Source: Nitrospira lenta
Lineage (GTDB): Bacteria > Nitrospirota > Nitrospiria > Nitrospirales > Nitrospiraceae
DNA length: 64,000 nucleotides
Direction: 5' to 3'
Assembly: GCA_945865525.1 (NCBI GenBank)
Contig: CAMBDY010000004.1
Span: 1 to 64,000, forward strand
Shown: piece by piece, positions 1-8,410 of the stretch
Layout: the number at the start of each line of letters is the position of its first letter
Position numbering within the stretch: position 1 is the first letter of the stretch
The notes under the pieces: model-generated
The model's database searches: none
What the model was told of the DNA's origin: nothing
Seen by the model: only the letters and a program-made list of their open reading frames with translations
Translations under genes and position numbers: made by a program

Positions 1-1228
1 GCTTCTTCGTCGTGACTCCGATTACATCATCGCCAATGAATTTGAGTTTCTTGCTGAGTATCTTTTTGCCGACTTGAAGATCAGTGATATGAAAATAATG
101 TCTTGAGATCATCAACGCAGATGTTCCGCAATGCTTCGCAATCAACCACGGAGAATCTCCCGCTCGTAGTCGTGACGAAATATAAAAATGTCTGAACGCA
201 TACGGCGACTTTGTTGTATCAAAAGTTGGATATTTTGCCTTGACTGCGCTAATCAACTCTTGCCATTTTGCGTAAAACGGTTTGCTCTTCCATTTTGTTG
301 CTAGCAAGAATGAAGAAAACACATGATCATTCTTGCCTGTATGTTGTGAGTAGCCTCGTACGCGCTCAAAAACATCGCCACGATCAGAGAGACAAGTCCT
401 TCCCTTTCCTCGCTTCGTCGTTTCTTCACGAATCGTAATTTGTGCTGTGCCATCGCTCAAAATTTTGATATCCCGCCACGCTAGACCCAACACCTCGCAA
501 CTTCGCATTCCCGTCCAAGATTGAATGATGATGAAGTTGTGTACCTGTTTACGCTCATATTGGTCTCTCTCACTTGTGGCTTTTTTATCCCACACTTTTG
601 AGACTGTGACGATTTTTTGATAATCATCATGCTCCATGCCTTCGCGTTTGCCTTCACTTGCTGGAATACGAAGTTCTGCGAACTTTGGTAGTAATTTTTG
701 TGGGAGTAACTGCTCACGAAATCCCCAGTGATACAAAGCACTAATCGCTCCCTGCGAATGTTTGATAGAGGTACGCTTTGGCTGCGGCTTTTGATTCAGA
801 CGATAGTCAGCATACTCCTCAAACTTTGATCCTTTGATACTGTGAATCTTCGTATCATTGCCGACGAATGACAGATAGTGTTTGAGATGCGATTTGATAG
901 CGAACAGATACGACTTTTTGATTGAACCGCGATTGAGTTGCCCTAGACGATATTCAAGATAGCGACCGCAGAATTCTTGTGCGCTAATTGAAAAAATCAA
1001 TTCACCCGCGTGAATTCGTCCTAGCGCATCAGCAAACCTCTTCTCTGCGAGTTCAGTTGCCTCTTGACGATCCGTTGTTTTCAAAGAGAGTCTGATATAC
1101 TTCTTCTCGTCTTTGATCCATTGTTGAAATTGCCATACTTTTCCACTCCGCAGTCTGCGATAGATGAAACACTTCCCGCCAAGAATCGGGACTTTTGCTA
1201 CTAGATGTTGCTTTATTTTGACTTTCAT
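1..1228 (-). CDS. Tyrosine recombinase / phage-type integrase, 3' end beyond left edge
   Basis: Reading the minus strand from the ATG at 1228 gives 409 residues without a stop, so the gene continues past the left edge. It would catalyse site-specific integration or excision of a mobile element. The C-terminal half carries the family's catalytic pattern: TGMR with Arg near residue 242, a Y-A-F-R-H-F box with Arg near 346 (the first His of the usual H-x-x-R is Tyr), and S-R-H-Y-F-H with the nucleophile Tyr near 378. The N-terminal part is basic, like the SAM-like DNA-binding domain. The gene is clearly more AT-rich than everything to its right, which suggests recent transfer. The exact element family cannot be told. 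Confidence 0.85.
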   Translation of the reverse strand, partial: MKVKIKQHLVAKVPILGGKCFIYRRLRSGKVWQFQQWIKDEKKYIRLSLKTTDRQEATELAEKRFADALGRIHAGELIFSISAQEFCGRYLEYRLGQLNRGSIKKSYLFAIKSHLKHYLSFVGNDTKIHSIKGSKFEEYADYRLNQKPQPKRTSIKHSQGAISALYHWGFREQLLPQKLLPKFAELRIPASEGKREGMEHDDYQKIVTVSKVWDKKATSERDQYERKQVHNFIIIQSWTGMRSCEVLGLAWRDIKILSDGTAQITIREETTKRGKGRTCLSDRGDVFERVRGYSQHTGKNDHVFSSFLLATKWKSKPFYAKWQELISAVKAKYPTFDTTKSPYAFRHFYISSRLRAGDSPWLIAKHCGTSALMISRHYFHITDLQVGKKILSKKLKFIGDDVIGVTTKK

Positions 1229-1359
1229 ATGGTAAAATGTGTGTGTAAGATAGTTTGTAAGTTTATTTTATAACCCGTTGAAGTGTATCACATTGCGTGT
1301 AACGGGTATGTAACTGATAAGTTGTTGTAATAATTGAGACTTATGTACTGGAAGCATCA
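1229..1359. other. Probable end of integrated element, with inverted repeat
   Basis: This AT-rich spacer lies between the integrase start and the first high-G+C host gene. It holds a perfect 7-bp inverted repeat (ACCCGTT at 1273-1279, AACGGGT at 1301-1307). Base composition changes abruptly around 1345-1360. No tRNA is visible, so the attachment site was probably not a tRNA 3' end on this side. The host-element junction (attL or attR) is inferred to lie here. Confidence 0.4.
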
Positions 1360-2835
1360 TTGACACGGATACTGCCTCTGCCTGACTTGTCTACCGCCGA
1401 CCTCCTCCACCGCTGCACGATCATCCGTGACCAGCTCAGCCAGGCTGGGCTCTTTCCTGCTCTGCCCGGTCAGGATGTCACTGCCGGAACGGCGTCTCCG
1501 ACGACCACCTGGCGCATTGCGACCACACCGCTCCTCCTCACGCACGACCAATTGGATTTCTTTCAGCAGTTAGGGCCGCAGCTGTTCTCCTTTTATCGAG
1601 CGCTGAACCGTCTTTATGCCGACAGCCTGCGCGGGGTCCAACCATCCTGGGTCGCGGAATACCTCGACCAAGGCAAACCGGAATGGCTCCTCACCTACAG
1701 CCGTATGAAACGGTTTCGCGACCATGTGCCCGCGGTCATTCGACCGGACATCATCCCCACCCAGGACGGTATGGCCATCACCGAGCTCGACTCGGTCCCG
1801 GGCGGTATCGGTATAACCGCCTGCCTCTCAGGCCTCTACGCCGCGAGCGAGGCGGCAGGCCTTTCGCTCGTGGGAGGCCCCGAGGGGATGGTGCATGGAT
1901 TTGCCGCCATGCTGAAAGCCCAGCGTGGCCAACGGACCGGCTGTATCGCGATTCTGCTATCGGAGGAAGCTAGAGACTATCGACCGGAAATGACCTGGCT
2001 CACCACCAAGCTGCAAGCCATCGGTCTCGACGCCTACTGCGTGGAACCCCGTCATATTCGATTTACCGAAGAAGGGCTCCAGCTCATCAGCGAGGGTATG
2101 GACCAGCCGATCGCATTAATCTATCGTTTCTATGAGTTATTCGACCTCCTGAACATTCCCAAATCAGAACTCGTCCAATATGCGGCCAAGAAGGACCGGG
2201 TTGCCGTCACGCCGCCGTACAAGCCGGCGCTGGAAGAGAAACTGGCCTTCGCCCTTCTCCACCACCCGATTTTGCGCCCCTTCTGGGAACAGGCCTTGGG
2301 CCGAGAGGTCTTTCTGCACCTGACCACCATTATGCCCCGCACCTGGGTGCTCGACCCTGCGCCAGTCCCTCCCTCCGCCACAATTCCCGGATTAACGATC
2401 GGTGGACGGGCCGTGACGAACTGGCGCGATCTGGCCACGGCCACCCAGAAAGAACGGCATCTCGTCATCAAGCCCTCTGGCTTCTCCGAACTCGCTTGGG
2501 GCAGCCGCGGCGTATCGGTCGGGCACGACATGCCACAACACGAATGGGCCGGCGCTCTTGACAAGGCCCTGACCTCATTTCCTCAAACCCCGTATATCTT
2601 GCAGGAGTTTCACAAGGGCCGCCTCTACGAAGTCGACTATTTTGATCCGGTCAGCGGGGAGATGAAGCACCTATCCGGTCGCGCCAGACTGTCCCCCTAT
2701 TATTTCGTGACTGGCGAAACGGTGGAACTGGCTGGTATCCTCGCAACCATCTGCCCGGCGGACAAGAAAGTGATCCACGGAATGAAAGATGCGGTGATGG
2801 CGCCCTGCGCGACCATGATGAAGGCCGAACACTGA
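1360..2835 (+). CDS. ATP-grasp-like protein of unknown substrate
   Basis: A 491-residue soluble protein. The second half looks like an ATP-grasp fold: a lysine strand (HLVIKPSGFSELAWGSRGV, about residues 366-384) followed by YILQEF near 406-411, as in carboxylate-amine ligases. A Gly-rich stretch with ELDSVPGGIG sits near residues 142-151. I do not recognise a named family, so substrate and product are unknown. The start is uncertain: TTG at 1360 is the first usable start, with only a weak GGAAG upstream, and the reading frame stays open back to 1321. The integrated element may have replaced the native 5' end. It is first in a co-directional set with a glutaredoxin-like gene, lysine 2,3-aminomutase and a Dcd-like gene. 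Confidence 0.55.
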   Translation: MTRILPLPDLSTADLLHRCTIIRDQLSQAGLFPALPGQDVTAGTASPTTTWRIATTPLLLTHDQLDFFQQLGPQLFSFYRALNRLYADSLRGVQPSWVAEYLDQGKPEWLLTYSRMKRFRDHVPAVIRPDIIPTQDGMAITELDSVPGGIGITACLSGLYAASEAAGLSLVGGPEGMVHGFAAMLKAQRGQRTGCIAILLSEEARDYRPEMTWLTTKLQAIGLDAYCVEPRHIRFTEEGLQLISEGMDQPIALIYRFYELFDLLNIPKSELVQYAAKKDRVAVTPPYKPALEEKLAFALLHHPILRPFWEQALGREVFLHLTTIMPRTWVLDPAPVPPSATIPGLTIGGRAVTNWRDLATATQKERHLVIKPSGFSELAWGSRGVSVGHDMPQHEWAGALDKALTSFPQTPYILQEFHKGRLYEVDYFDPVSGEMKHLSGRARLSPYYFVTGETVELAGILATICPADKKVIHGMKDAVMAPCATMMKAEH

Positions 2836-2896
2836 GCGATGAACGCCCAGAACTTTTCTGCTCAGCATGCATCGTTGATCGTTCAGCGTTAACAAT

Positions 2897-3151
2897 ATGT
2901 CTGTAACTCTCTATCATGTATCTTGGTGCCCCGACTGCGACGTTGTCCGCCGGAAACTGGCAGACCTCCAGCTCGAATACGAGCAGATCATTGTGCCTGA
3001 CGTTCGTTCAATGCGAAAAGTCGTCCACGAGGTCTCCGGTCAATACTATGTTCCCGTCCTCAAGGATGGGGATCTCGTGTTGACGGAGCCCGAGGACATC
3101 CTCGATTATCTGGGCAAGACCTACGGCCAGGAACGGATCGCCGGTAGCTAA
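2897..3151 (+). CDS. Mini-glutaredoxin / GST N-terminal-like protein (CPDC)
   Basis: An 84-residue thioredoxin-fold protein consisting of little more than a glutaredoxin domain. It begins with a beta strand and a C-P-D-C active site (Cys11, Cys14), followed by the helix RRKLADLQL. The segment Y-V-P-V-L with the cis-Pro that binds thiols, and the TEPEDILDYL helix, are typical of glutaredoxins and GST N-terminal domains. It probably acts in thiol-disulfide exchange in the cytoplasm. It lies 61 bp after the ATP-grasp-like gene and 47 bp before the aminomutase, so it is likely in the same operon. The physiological partner is unknown. Confidence 0.8.
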   Translation: MSVTLYHVSWCPDCDVVRRKLADLQLEYEQIIVPDVRSMRKVVHEVSGQYYVPVLKDGDLVLTEPEDILDYLGKTYGQERIAGS

Positions 3152-3198
3152 GTGCCCCGGCAAGCCTACTGATCCATTCGGCAGCAAAGGAGACCGGC

Positions 3199-4323
3199 AT
3201 GGAAGCATGGAGACGCATACTCGCCAACAGTATCGTGAAACCGAAAGACCTGGCGGAGCGACTCGGCGTCGACGTAAAAAAAATCGAAGCCATCGTGGGC
3301 GACTATCCGATGCGCATCACCCCCACGGTACTAGGGACGATTAAAGAAACAGGGGACGCCATCTGGAAGCAGGTGGTCCCAGACATCGCCGAGATGGACG
3401 ACTTCGACGCGGAAGACGATCCGCTCGAAGAAGATCTCATGAGCCCCGTCCCGCATCTCGTCCATCGCTATCCAGATCGCGTGCTGCTAATGGTGACGAA
3501 CCAGTGCCCGATCTATTGCCGCTTCTGCACGAGAAAACGGCTGGTCGGAAAACCGGGCTTCCTCAAAAAAGGCGAACTCGACCAGGCCATCGCCTACTTG
3601 CGCGCACATACCGAAGTGCGCGACGTCATCCTCTCCGGTGGCGACCCCCTGCTCCTGCCAGATCATCTGCTGGAACGGATTCTCAAGGCTCTGCGGACGA
3701 TCCCGCATCTGGAATTGGTTCGCCTCGGCTCGCGGGTACCCGGCACCCTACCGGAGCGGATTACCCCGGAGCTCTGCGCCATCGTCAAGAAATACCATCC
3801 GATCTACATGAACCTGCATTTCAATCATCCGGACGAACTAACACCGGCCGTCAAAAAAGCCTGTGGAATGCTGGCTGATGCGGGTGTTCCGCTTGGCGCA
3901 CAAACCGTGCTACTCAAAGGGGTCAACGACGATCCGGAAATCATGAAACGATTGATGCATCAGCTCCTGCTCGCGCGTATCAAACCCTACTATCTCTACC
4001 AAGCGGACCTGACCAAGGGTACGAACCACTTCCGCACCACCGTCGAAACGGGGCTAAACATCATCAAGTCACTACAGGGCCACACGAGCGGTATGGCGAT
4101 CCCCCACTTCGTAATCGACGCACCGGGCGGCGGTGGCAAGATCCCCTTGCTCCCCGGCGACTATATGGTGCACATGGATGCCGATGGAGTCCTGTTGAAA
4201 AACTATGAGGGCAAGGCCTTCCATTACCCCCAACCGAAACTGGGAGCGACGCGCGAGCTGCCGATGGTCAGCGCCGGGCCTTCACTGAACGCTTGTAGTA
4301 ATGGAGAACACGACGACCTGTGA
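3199..4323 (+). CDS. kamA: Lysine 2,3-aminomutase, radical SAM
   Basis: A 374-residue KamA-family enzyme expected to convert L-lysine to L-beta-lysine using a 4Fe-4S cluster, SAM and PLP. The cluster motif is C-x3-C-x2-C at Cys103, Cys107 and Cys110. D-A-P-G-G-G-G-K ends in Lys314, equivalent to the PLP lysine (Lys337 in the Clostridium subterminale enzyme). Asp270 and Asp307 fall at exactly the spacing of the two lysine-binding Asp residues there (293 and 330). That argues for a true lysine aminomutase rather than a diverged homologue or EpmB. The ATG at 3199 follows AAAGGAG. The coding end overlaps the next gene by 4 bases, so the two are translationally coupled. No beta-lysine acetyltransferase or EpmA is in view. 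Confidence 0.9.
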   Translation: MEAWRRILANSIVKPKDLAERLGVDVKKIEAIVGDYPMRITPTVLGTIKETGDAIWKQVVPDIAEMDDFDAEDDPLEEDLMSPVPHLVHRYPDRVLLMVTNQCPIYCRFCTRKRLVGKPGFLKKGELDQAIAYLRAHTEVRDVILSGGDPLLLPDHLLERILKALRTIPHLELVRLGSRVPGTLPERITPELCAIVKKYHPIYMNLHFNHPDELTPAVKKACGMLADAGVPLGAQTVLLKGVNDDPEIMKRLMHQLLLARIKPYYLYQADLTKGTNHFRTTVETGLNIIKSLQGHTSGMAIPHFVIDAPGGGGKIPLLPGDYMVHMDADGVLLKNYEGKAFHYPQPKLGATRELPMVSAGPSLNACSNGEHDDL

Positions 4324-5471
4324 GCACCCGATCCACGCAGGGCATTTTGCCCTACCAGCAGATTAAACAGCTGATCGCGAGTGGCGCCATCCAGGCCCAC
4401 GTGCCGATCGAAGAGCGGCAAATCCAGCCGGCCAGTCTCGATCTGCGTCTCGGGCGTAAGGCCTACCGGTTGATCAGCAGCTTCCTGCCGGAGCTGTCAG
4501 AAATCACGAGCCGGCTGAACATCTTGGATTTCTACCAATCCGATCTCGTGATGTACGAGATGGACCTGACCGAGGGGGCTATTCTCGAAAAGGGCCACGT
4601 CTACTTAGTGCCACTGCTGGAACGGGTGACCTTACCCAGAACCATCCGAGCGCGGACCAATCCCAAGAGTACAACCGGACGGCTGGACGTCTTTACCCGA
4701 GTCGTGACGGATCTCAACACCGGGTTCGACGAAATCCGCGCTGGCTATTCCGGCCCCCTCTATCTGGAAATCGTGCCCCGCTCGTTCACGATCAAGGTGA
4801 AGACCGGCTACGCACTTAATCAAATCCGCTTCATACGTGGCGACGCCACGGTACCGGACCGGTCGCTTCAGACCCTCCACAAGCGGGAGCCCCTGCTCTA
4901 TCACAACCTCCCCACGAAACAGGCGCTGCCCCCCTGTGACTTCCGAACGGATCGCGGCCTCTTTCTCCGCATCGATCTGAAGGGAGACGACCGCAGCGCC
5001 TCGCCGATTATCGGATACCGGGCAAAGAAGAACAGCCACGTCATCGATCTCTCGAAAATCGGTCACTACGCGGCGCTCGACTTCTGGGAGCCCCTCGACC
5101 GCCACCGCCAGGACAGCCTTCTCCTGGAGCCGGAAGAGTTTTACATCCTCGCGTCGAAAGAACGGATTCGCGTGCCGGCCGGCTACGCAGCAGAAATGGT
5201 CGCCTTCGAAGCGGCCTGTGGCGAGTTGCGAACCCATTACGCAGGATTTTTCGACCCAGGATTCGGATATGGCGGCGGCGAGTTGCACGGCACCCAGGTG
5301 GTCCTGGAAGTCCGCCCCCACGACGTGCCATTCCTGATCCACGATGGACAAACCTTCTTCAAGGTTGTATACGACAGAATGCTCGCGCGGCCCAGCCAGC
5401 TCTATGGCGCAGCACTCGGGTCCTCTTATCAGCGCCAAGGTCTGACCCTGAGCAAACATTTCAAGGTATAG
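4320..5471 (+). CDS. 2'-deoxycytidine 5'-triphosphate deaminase family, double-domain
   Basis: 383 residues, about twice the length of an ordinary Dcd (about 190). It looks like two dUTPase/Dcd-fold halves. The first half has I-Q-P-A-S-L-D-L-R-L-G near residue 36 and the R-x-N-P-K-S-T-T-G-R-L-D-V segment near 112 that in dCTP deaminases shapes the nucleotide pocket. The second half has an HYAGFFDPGFG stretch near 304. The expected reaction is dCTP to dUTP plus ammonia, feeding thymidylate synthesis. The start is GTG at 4320, overlapping the aminomutase stop. Why a nucleotide deaminase is coupled to a lysine aminomutase is unclear. It could be chance, or the protein may act on another substrate. 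Confidence 0.75.
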   Translation: MSTRSTQGILPYQQIKQLIASGAIQAHVPIEERQIQPASLDLRLGRKAYRLISSFLPELSEITSRLNILDFYQSDLVMYEMDLTEGAILEKGHVYLVPLLERVTLPRTIRARTNPKSTTGRLDVFTRVVTDLNTGFDEIRAGYSGPLYLEIVPRSFTIKVKTGYALNQIRFIRGDATVPDRSLQTLHKREPLLYHNLPTKQALPPCDFRTDRGLFLRIDLKGDDRSASPIIGYRAKKNSHVIDLSKIGHYAALDFWEPLDRHRQDSLLLEPEEFYILASKERIRVPAGYAAEMVAFEAACGELRTHYAGFFDPGFGYGGGELHGTQVVLEVRPHDVPFLIHDGQTFFKVVYDRMLARPSQLYGAALGSSYQRQGLTLSKHFKV

Positions 5472-5611
5472 CCGGATGCCACTATACCCGTGAAACGTAT
5501 CGCCTCAAACGTCGTTCGTTTCAGGAGCGACAAGGAGACTGTTTGAGCCCTAGGGGTCACGTGTATCGAAACAACTCACTCGGCGACGCCTCAATTAGGA
5601 ATTAGCTAACT

Positions 5612-5995
5612 ATGCCGCCAGAACCAACCAACAAGCCGGTACGCCCAAGCTCAGAGGACGACTCCGACAACGACAACCAGATGCGTGTCGCCGGGATGAT
5701 CGTGGGGACCGCCCTTATTTTCCTCGGTTTCCTGGACGTGTTTCTCTCGATCAGCGGGGGATTCGAAATCGACGTCATCCCCCTCTTGATTTACTTCGGC
5801 GGGATCGCCGTCTGGGCCAATGCTGTCGTCGAAAATATGACGCTCCGCTATAGTATGATCGGGGTCTCCCTCCTGCTTGCCGCCATCTTCTTCCACTATG
5901 GGGAAGTCCTCTTCTGGCACAAGCAAGTGGTGTTTTGGGTCACGATCGTTGTGGTCATGTATCTTATGTTTAACGAACCAAAAGAGCCTGCCTAG
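5612..5995 (+). CDS. Small integral membrane protein, unknown function
   Basis: A 127-residue protein with a polar, acidic N-terminus (about residues 1-24) and then four closely packed hydrophobic segments (about 27-47, 54-68, 76-92 and 100-117). It has no signal peptide and no recognisable motif. It starts 140 bp after the Dcd-like gene and ends 5 bp before the glycosyltransferase, so it may be the first gene of the transferase operon. I do not recognise the family. Confidence 0.6.
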   Translation: MPPEPTNKPVRPSSEDDSDNDNQMRVAGMIVGTALIFLGFLDVFLSISGGFEIDVIPLLIYFGGIAVWANAVVENMTLRYSMIGVSLLLAAIFFHYGEVLFWHKQVVFWVTIVVVMYLMFNEPKEPA

Positions 5996-6000
5996 TAACC

Positions 6001-6714
6001 ATGGCGATGACGATTTCCGTCATCATCCCTACGCTGAACGAAGCGCGGACGATCATGGCCACCATGGCACAGACCGCAACCCTCGGCTTCGATGAGCTCA
6101 TCGTCGTCGATGGAGGCAGCAGCGACGAGACGTCCACACTAGTCGAATCATACCGGCTCAGCATTCAAGGCTCAGCCCTCAGTCCGATTCGACTGGTGAC
6201 TGCTCCCCGCGGACGGGCCAGCCAGATGAACGAAGGCGCGAAGGCCGGGCGCGGTGACGTCCTTCTTTTTCTCCATGCTGATACGCAACTCCCACAGGAT
6301 GCAAAGGCCTCCATCGAGTCAACGCTGGCCAACCCACGGATAGTAGGAGGACGGTTCGATGTCCGATTCGATCAGACATCAATCTGGGGCAGCATCATTA
6401 GTCACATGATGAATTGGCGATCGAGGCTGACCCGCATCGCCACCGGCGATCAGGCCCTGTTCGTGCGCCGTCCCATCTTCGAACAAATGGGAGGGTTTAC
6501 CGACCTCCCTCTGATGGAAGATATCGACTTCTCCAGCAGGCTTAAACGAATGGGCCCAACAGCGGCCCTGACCTCGCCCGTCACCACGTCCTTTCGGCGC
6601 TGGGAGCAGCAGGGCCCTTTACAGACAATTCTCTTGATGTGGGGGCTCCGACTCCTGTACTGGATGGGCGTCAGCACTCATACCCTGCATCGATGGTATA
6701 GATGGGTACGATAA
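6001..6714 (+). CDS. Family 2 glycosyltransferase, rSAM/selenodomain-associated type 2
   Basis: A 237-residue GT-A protein. The N-terminus has the classic V-I-I-P-T-L-N-E-A strand, then V-V-D-G-G-S-S-D near residues 37-44. A metal-binding L-H-A-D-T is near 91-95, T-G-D-Q-A-L-F-V near 148, and M-E-D-I-D-F near 171. The short length and the G-R-A-S-Q-M-N-E-G-A motif match the TIGR04283 group (transferase 2, rSAM/selenodomain-associated). The hydrophobic C-terminus suggests membrane attachment. It is followed 3 bp later by its usual partner family (TIGR04282). Donor and acceptor sugars are not known; see the arsenosugar finding. Confidence 0.8.
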   Translation: MAMTISVIIPTLNEARTIMATMAQTATLGFDELIVVDGGSSDETSTLVESYRLSIQGSALSPIRLVTAPRGRASQMNEGAKAGRGDVLLFLHADTQLPQDAKASIESTLANPRIVGGRFDVRFDQTSIWGSIISHMMNWRSRLTRIATGDQALFVRRPIFEQMGGFTDLPLMEDIDFSSRLKRMGPTAALTSPVTTSFRRWEQQGPLQTILLMWGLRLLYWMGVSTHTLHRWYRWVR

Positions 6715-6717
6715 ATC

Positions 6718-7464
6718 ATGAATCCGCCTATCGCTCAATCATCTGACAATGCTCACGCCGCCCTAGTCATCTTCGCCAAGGCTCCGATCCCCAGCGAGGT
6801 GAAGACGAGGCTCTGCCCGCCACTCACACCGGATGAGGCGGCCACCCTACATGGCAGCTTCGTCCTCGACATGCTGGAACGGTCCAAACTTGCCGTCGCG
6901 AAACTACAGCTGCCCTTCCACCGGTACCTGGCCTGCACCCCCTCATCAGAACTAGTCTTCTTTAAAATCATGGAAGAACGGCAGGGCGTCCGCCTCTTGG
7001 ATCAAGTAGGCGAAGACCTTGGCCAACGGTTGCACCACACCTTTGCTCACCTCTTCGCCAAGGGCTACAAACAGGTGATCATCGTGGGAACCGACGTGCC
7101 CACCTTGCCCCTGTCGGTCTACCAAGACGCTCTCACGTTGCTGGGCCGCGCGGATCTGGTCTTGGGACCGGCCCTGGATGGTGGCTACTACCTCATCGGC
7201 CTCAAACAACCAGCCGAGAAACTCTTTGCCGGAGTCCCTTGGTCCACCGATCAAGTCCTTTCCGTCACACAACAGCACGCCAAGGCCTTAGGGTTGTCTA
7301 TTGGACTCACCACCCCCTGGCGTGACGTCGATACCATCGCGGACTTGCAGGCGCTCATCACCGAAGGTCAAGAGGACGACAAGAAGCCCAAGCAAAACCG
7401 AGTCTTTTCGATGAGAACAACTGGCACCTTGCAGCTGCTCGCAACCAGACTGAAATCGAGATAG
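6718..7464 (+). CDS. DUF2064 / CofC-like transferase, rSAM/selenodomain-associated type 1
   Basis: 248 residues. The nucleotidyltransferase-like fold starts with V-I-F-A-K-A-P-I-P and the V-K-T-R-L-C-P-P motif near residue 29. V-G-T-D-V-P-T-L-P near 122 is the metal/nucleotide site, and G-P-A-L-D-G-G-Y-Y-L-I-G near 152 is the family hallmark. This is the TIGR04282 (DUF2064) pattern, distantly related to CofC and MobA. It probably activates or transfers a sugar or phospho group for the adjacent GT2. A basic tail of about 25 residues follows the domain. It lies directly after the GT2 and 87 bp before the SDR. Confidence 0.8.
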   Translation: MNPPIAQSSDNAHAALVIFAKAPIPSEVKTRLCPPLTPDEAATLHGSFVLDMLERSKLAVAKLQLPFHRYLACTPSSELVFFKIMEERQGVRLLDQVGEDLGQRLHHTFAHLFAKGYKQVIIVGTDVPTLPLSVYQDALTLLGRADLVLGPALDGGYYLIGLKQPAEKLFAGVPWSTDQVLSVTQQHAKALGLSIGLTTPWRDVDTIADLQALITEGQEDDKKPKQNRVFSMRTTGTLQLLATRLKSR

Positions 7465-7551
7465 TGACAGTGAAACGATGAACGCTGATCAAGCATACTC
7501 TTCAGTTCATCGTTCCTCATGCTGCACTCAACGTGAATAAGGAGACCGAAG

Positions 7552-8286
7552 ATGGCGGAGCGAGTGGCGCTCATCACAGGCGGGGCGAAAGGCATCGGGC
7601 GGGGGATCGCACTCGACCTAGCAGCACAACACTGGTCGGTCGCCCTTTGCTACCGCACGAGCAAAACAGAGGCTACCGCGACAGCCGAGGCCATTACCAA
7701 GCTCGGCGGGCGCGCCCTCTCGATTTGCTGCGACGTGTCAGACCCCCGCGCGGCCAAAAGCCTCGTGGCACAGGTCGAACAAGAGTGGGGACGGATTGAC
7801 GCGCTAATCAACGGTGCAGGCCCCTATCATCGCGTGAATCTGCTCGATGAAACGGTCGAAGGCTGGAACGAGATGTTCGACGGCAACCTCCATCCCATTT
7901 TCTATCTGGCGCAAGCCGTCGCGCCCAACATGAAGGCCCGCAAATCCGGCCGCATCATCAACTTCAGCATGGCCAACGCCGACCAAATGATTTCCCAGCC
8001 CGACGTCACGGCCCATTACATCGCCAAGGCCGGCGTCTTAATTCTGACTCGTACATTAGCCAAGCTCCTAGCGCCGCACAACATTACCGTCAATGCCATC
8101 TCCCCCGGCTTTATTGATTCCGGTAGCGCGCTGCCGGAAGAGCTTGCTGCCATGACTAAGCGCATCCCAGCCGGTTACATCGGAGCGGTGGACGATACAG
8201 TTGCAGCAGTCCGCTACCTCCTCAGCGACGAAGCCCGGTACGTTAATGGCGCCAACCTTCAAATCAGCGGTGGATGGGGAATATGA
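7552..8286 (+). CDS. SDR-family NAD(P)-dependent oxidoreductase
   Basis: A 244-residue classical short-chain dehydrogenase. The Rossmann motif T-G-G-A-K-G-I-G is at residues 9-16, with an N-G-A-G variant of the NNAG box near 88-91. The catalytic H-Y-I-A-K pair (Tyr and Lys) is near 154-158, and the segment after it (ISPGFIDSG) is typical of the family. The start is well fixed by AAGGAG 6-7 bases before the ATG. The order of the family resembles FabG and pteridine reductases, but substrate cannot be assigned. Its position after the two transferases suggests a shared small-molecule pathway. Confidence 0.85.
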   Translation: MAERVALITGGAKGIGRGIALDLAAQHWSVALCYRTSKTEATATAEAITKLGGRALSICCDVSDPRAAKSLVAQVEQEWGRIDALINGAGPYHRVNLLDETVEGWNEMFDGNLHPIFYLAQAVAPNMKARKSGRIINFSMANADQMISQPDVTAHYIAKAGVLILTRTLAKLLAPHNITVNAISPGFIDSGSALPEELAAMTKRIPAGYIGAVDDTVAAVRYLLSDEARYVNGANLQISGGWGI

Positions 8287-8410
8287 CGGGGAGTCTGAGC
8301 GCCATTTGTACTCATCGAACGTGCCCATTCAACAAGTGCTCGTTCGATGCGCGCCGTCAAGGGGCACAGCGGATCACCCGCTGACAGGAGTAGGAGGCAA
8401 GGGAAACGCT

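Noticed and set aside
1273-1307. Rho-independent terminator at the 7-bp inverted repeat
   Set aside because: The loop is 21 bases long and no T-tract follows.
1229-1359. tRNA gene as attachment site of the integrase element
   Set aside because: No cloverleaf or T-loop sequence can be found in this spacer.
3199-4323. EpmB (EF-P lysine aminomutase) instead of KamA
   Set aside because: Both lysine-binding Asp residues and their spacing match true lysine 2,3-aminomutase, and no EpmA or EF-P gene is nearby.
4632-5459. 275-codon minus-strand frame opposite the Dcd-like gene
   Set aside because: It overlaps a clear family member completely and shows no domain or ribosome site.
8201-8410. Upstream extension of the zinc-ribbon gene by 70 residues
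   Set aside because: It would overlap the SDR gene, has no ribosome site, and AGGAGG stands just before the ATG at 8411.
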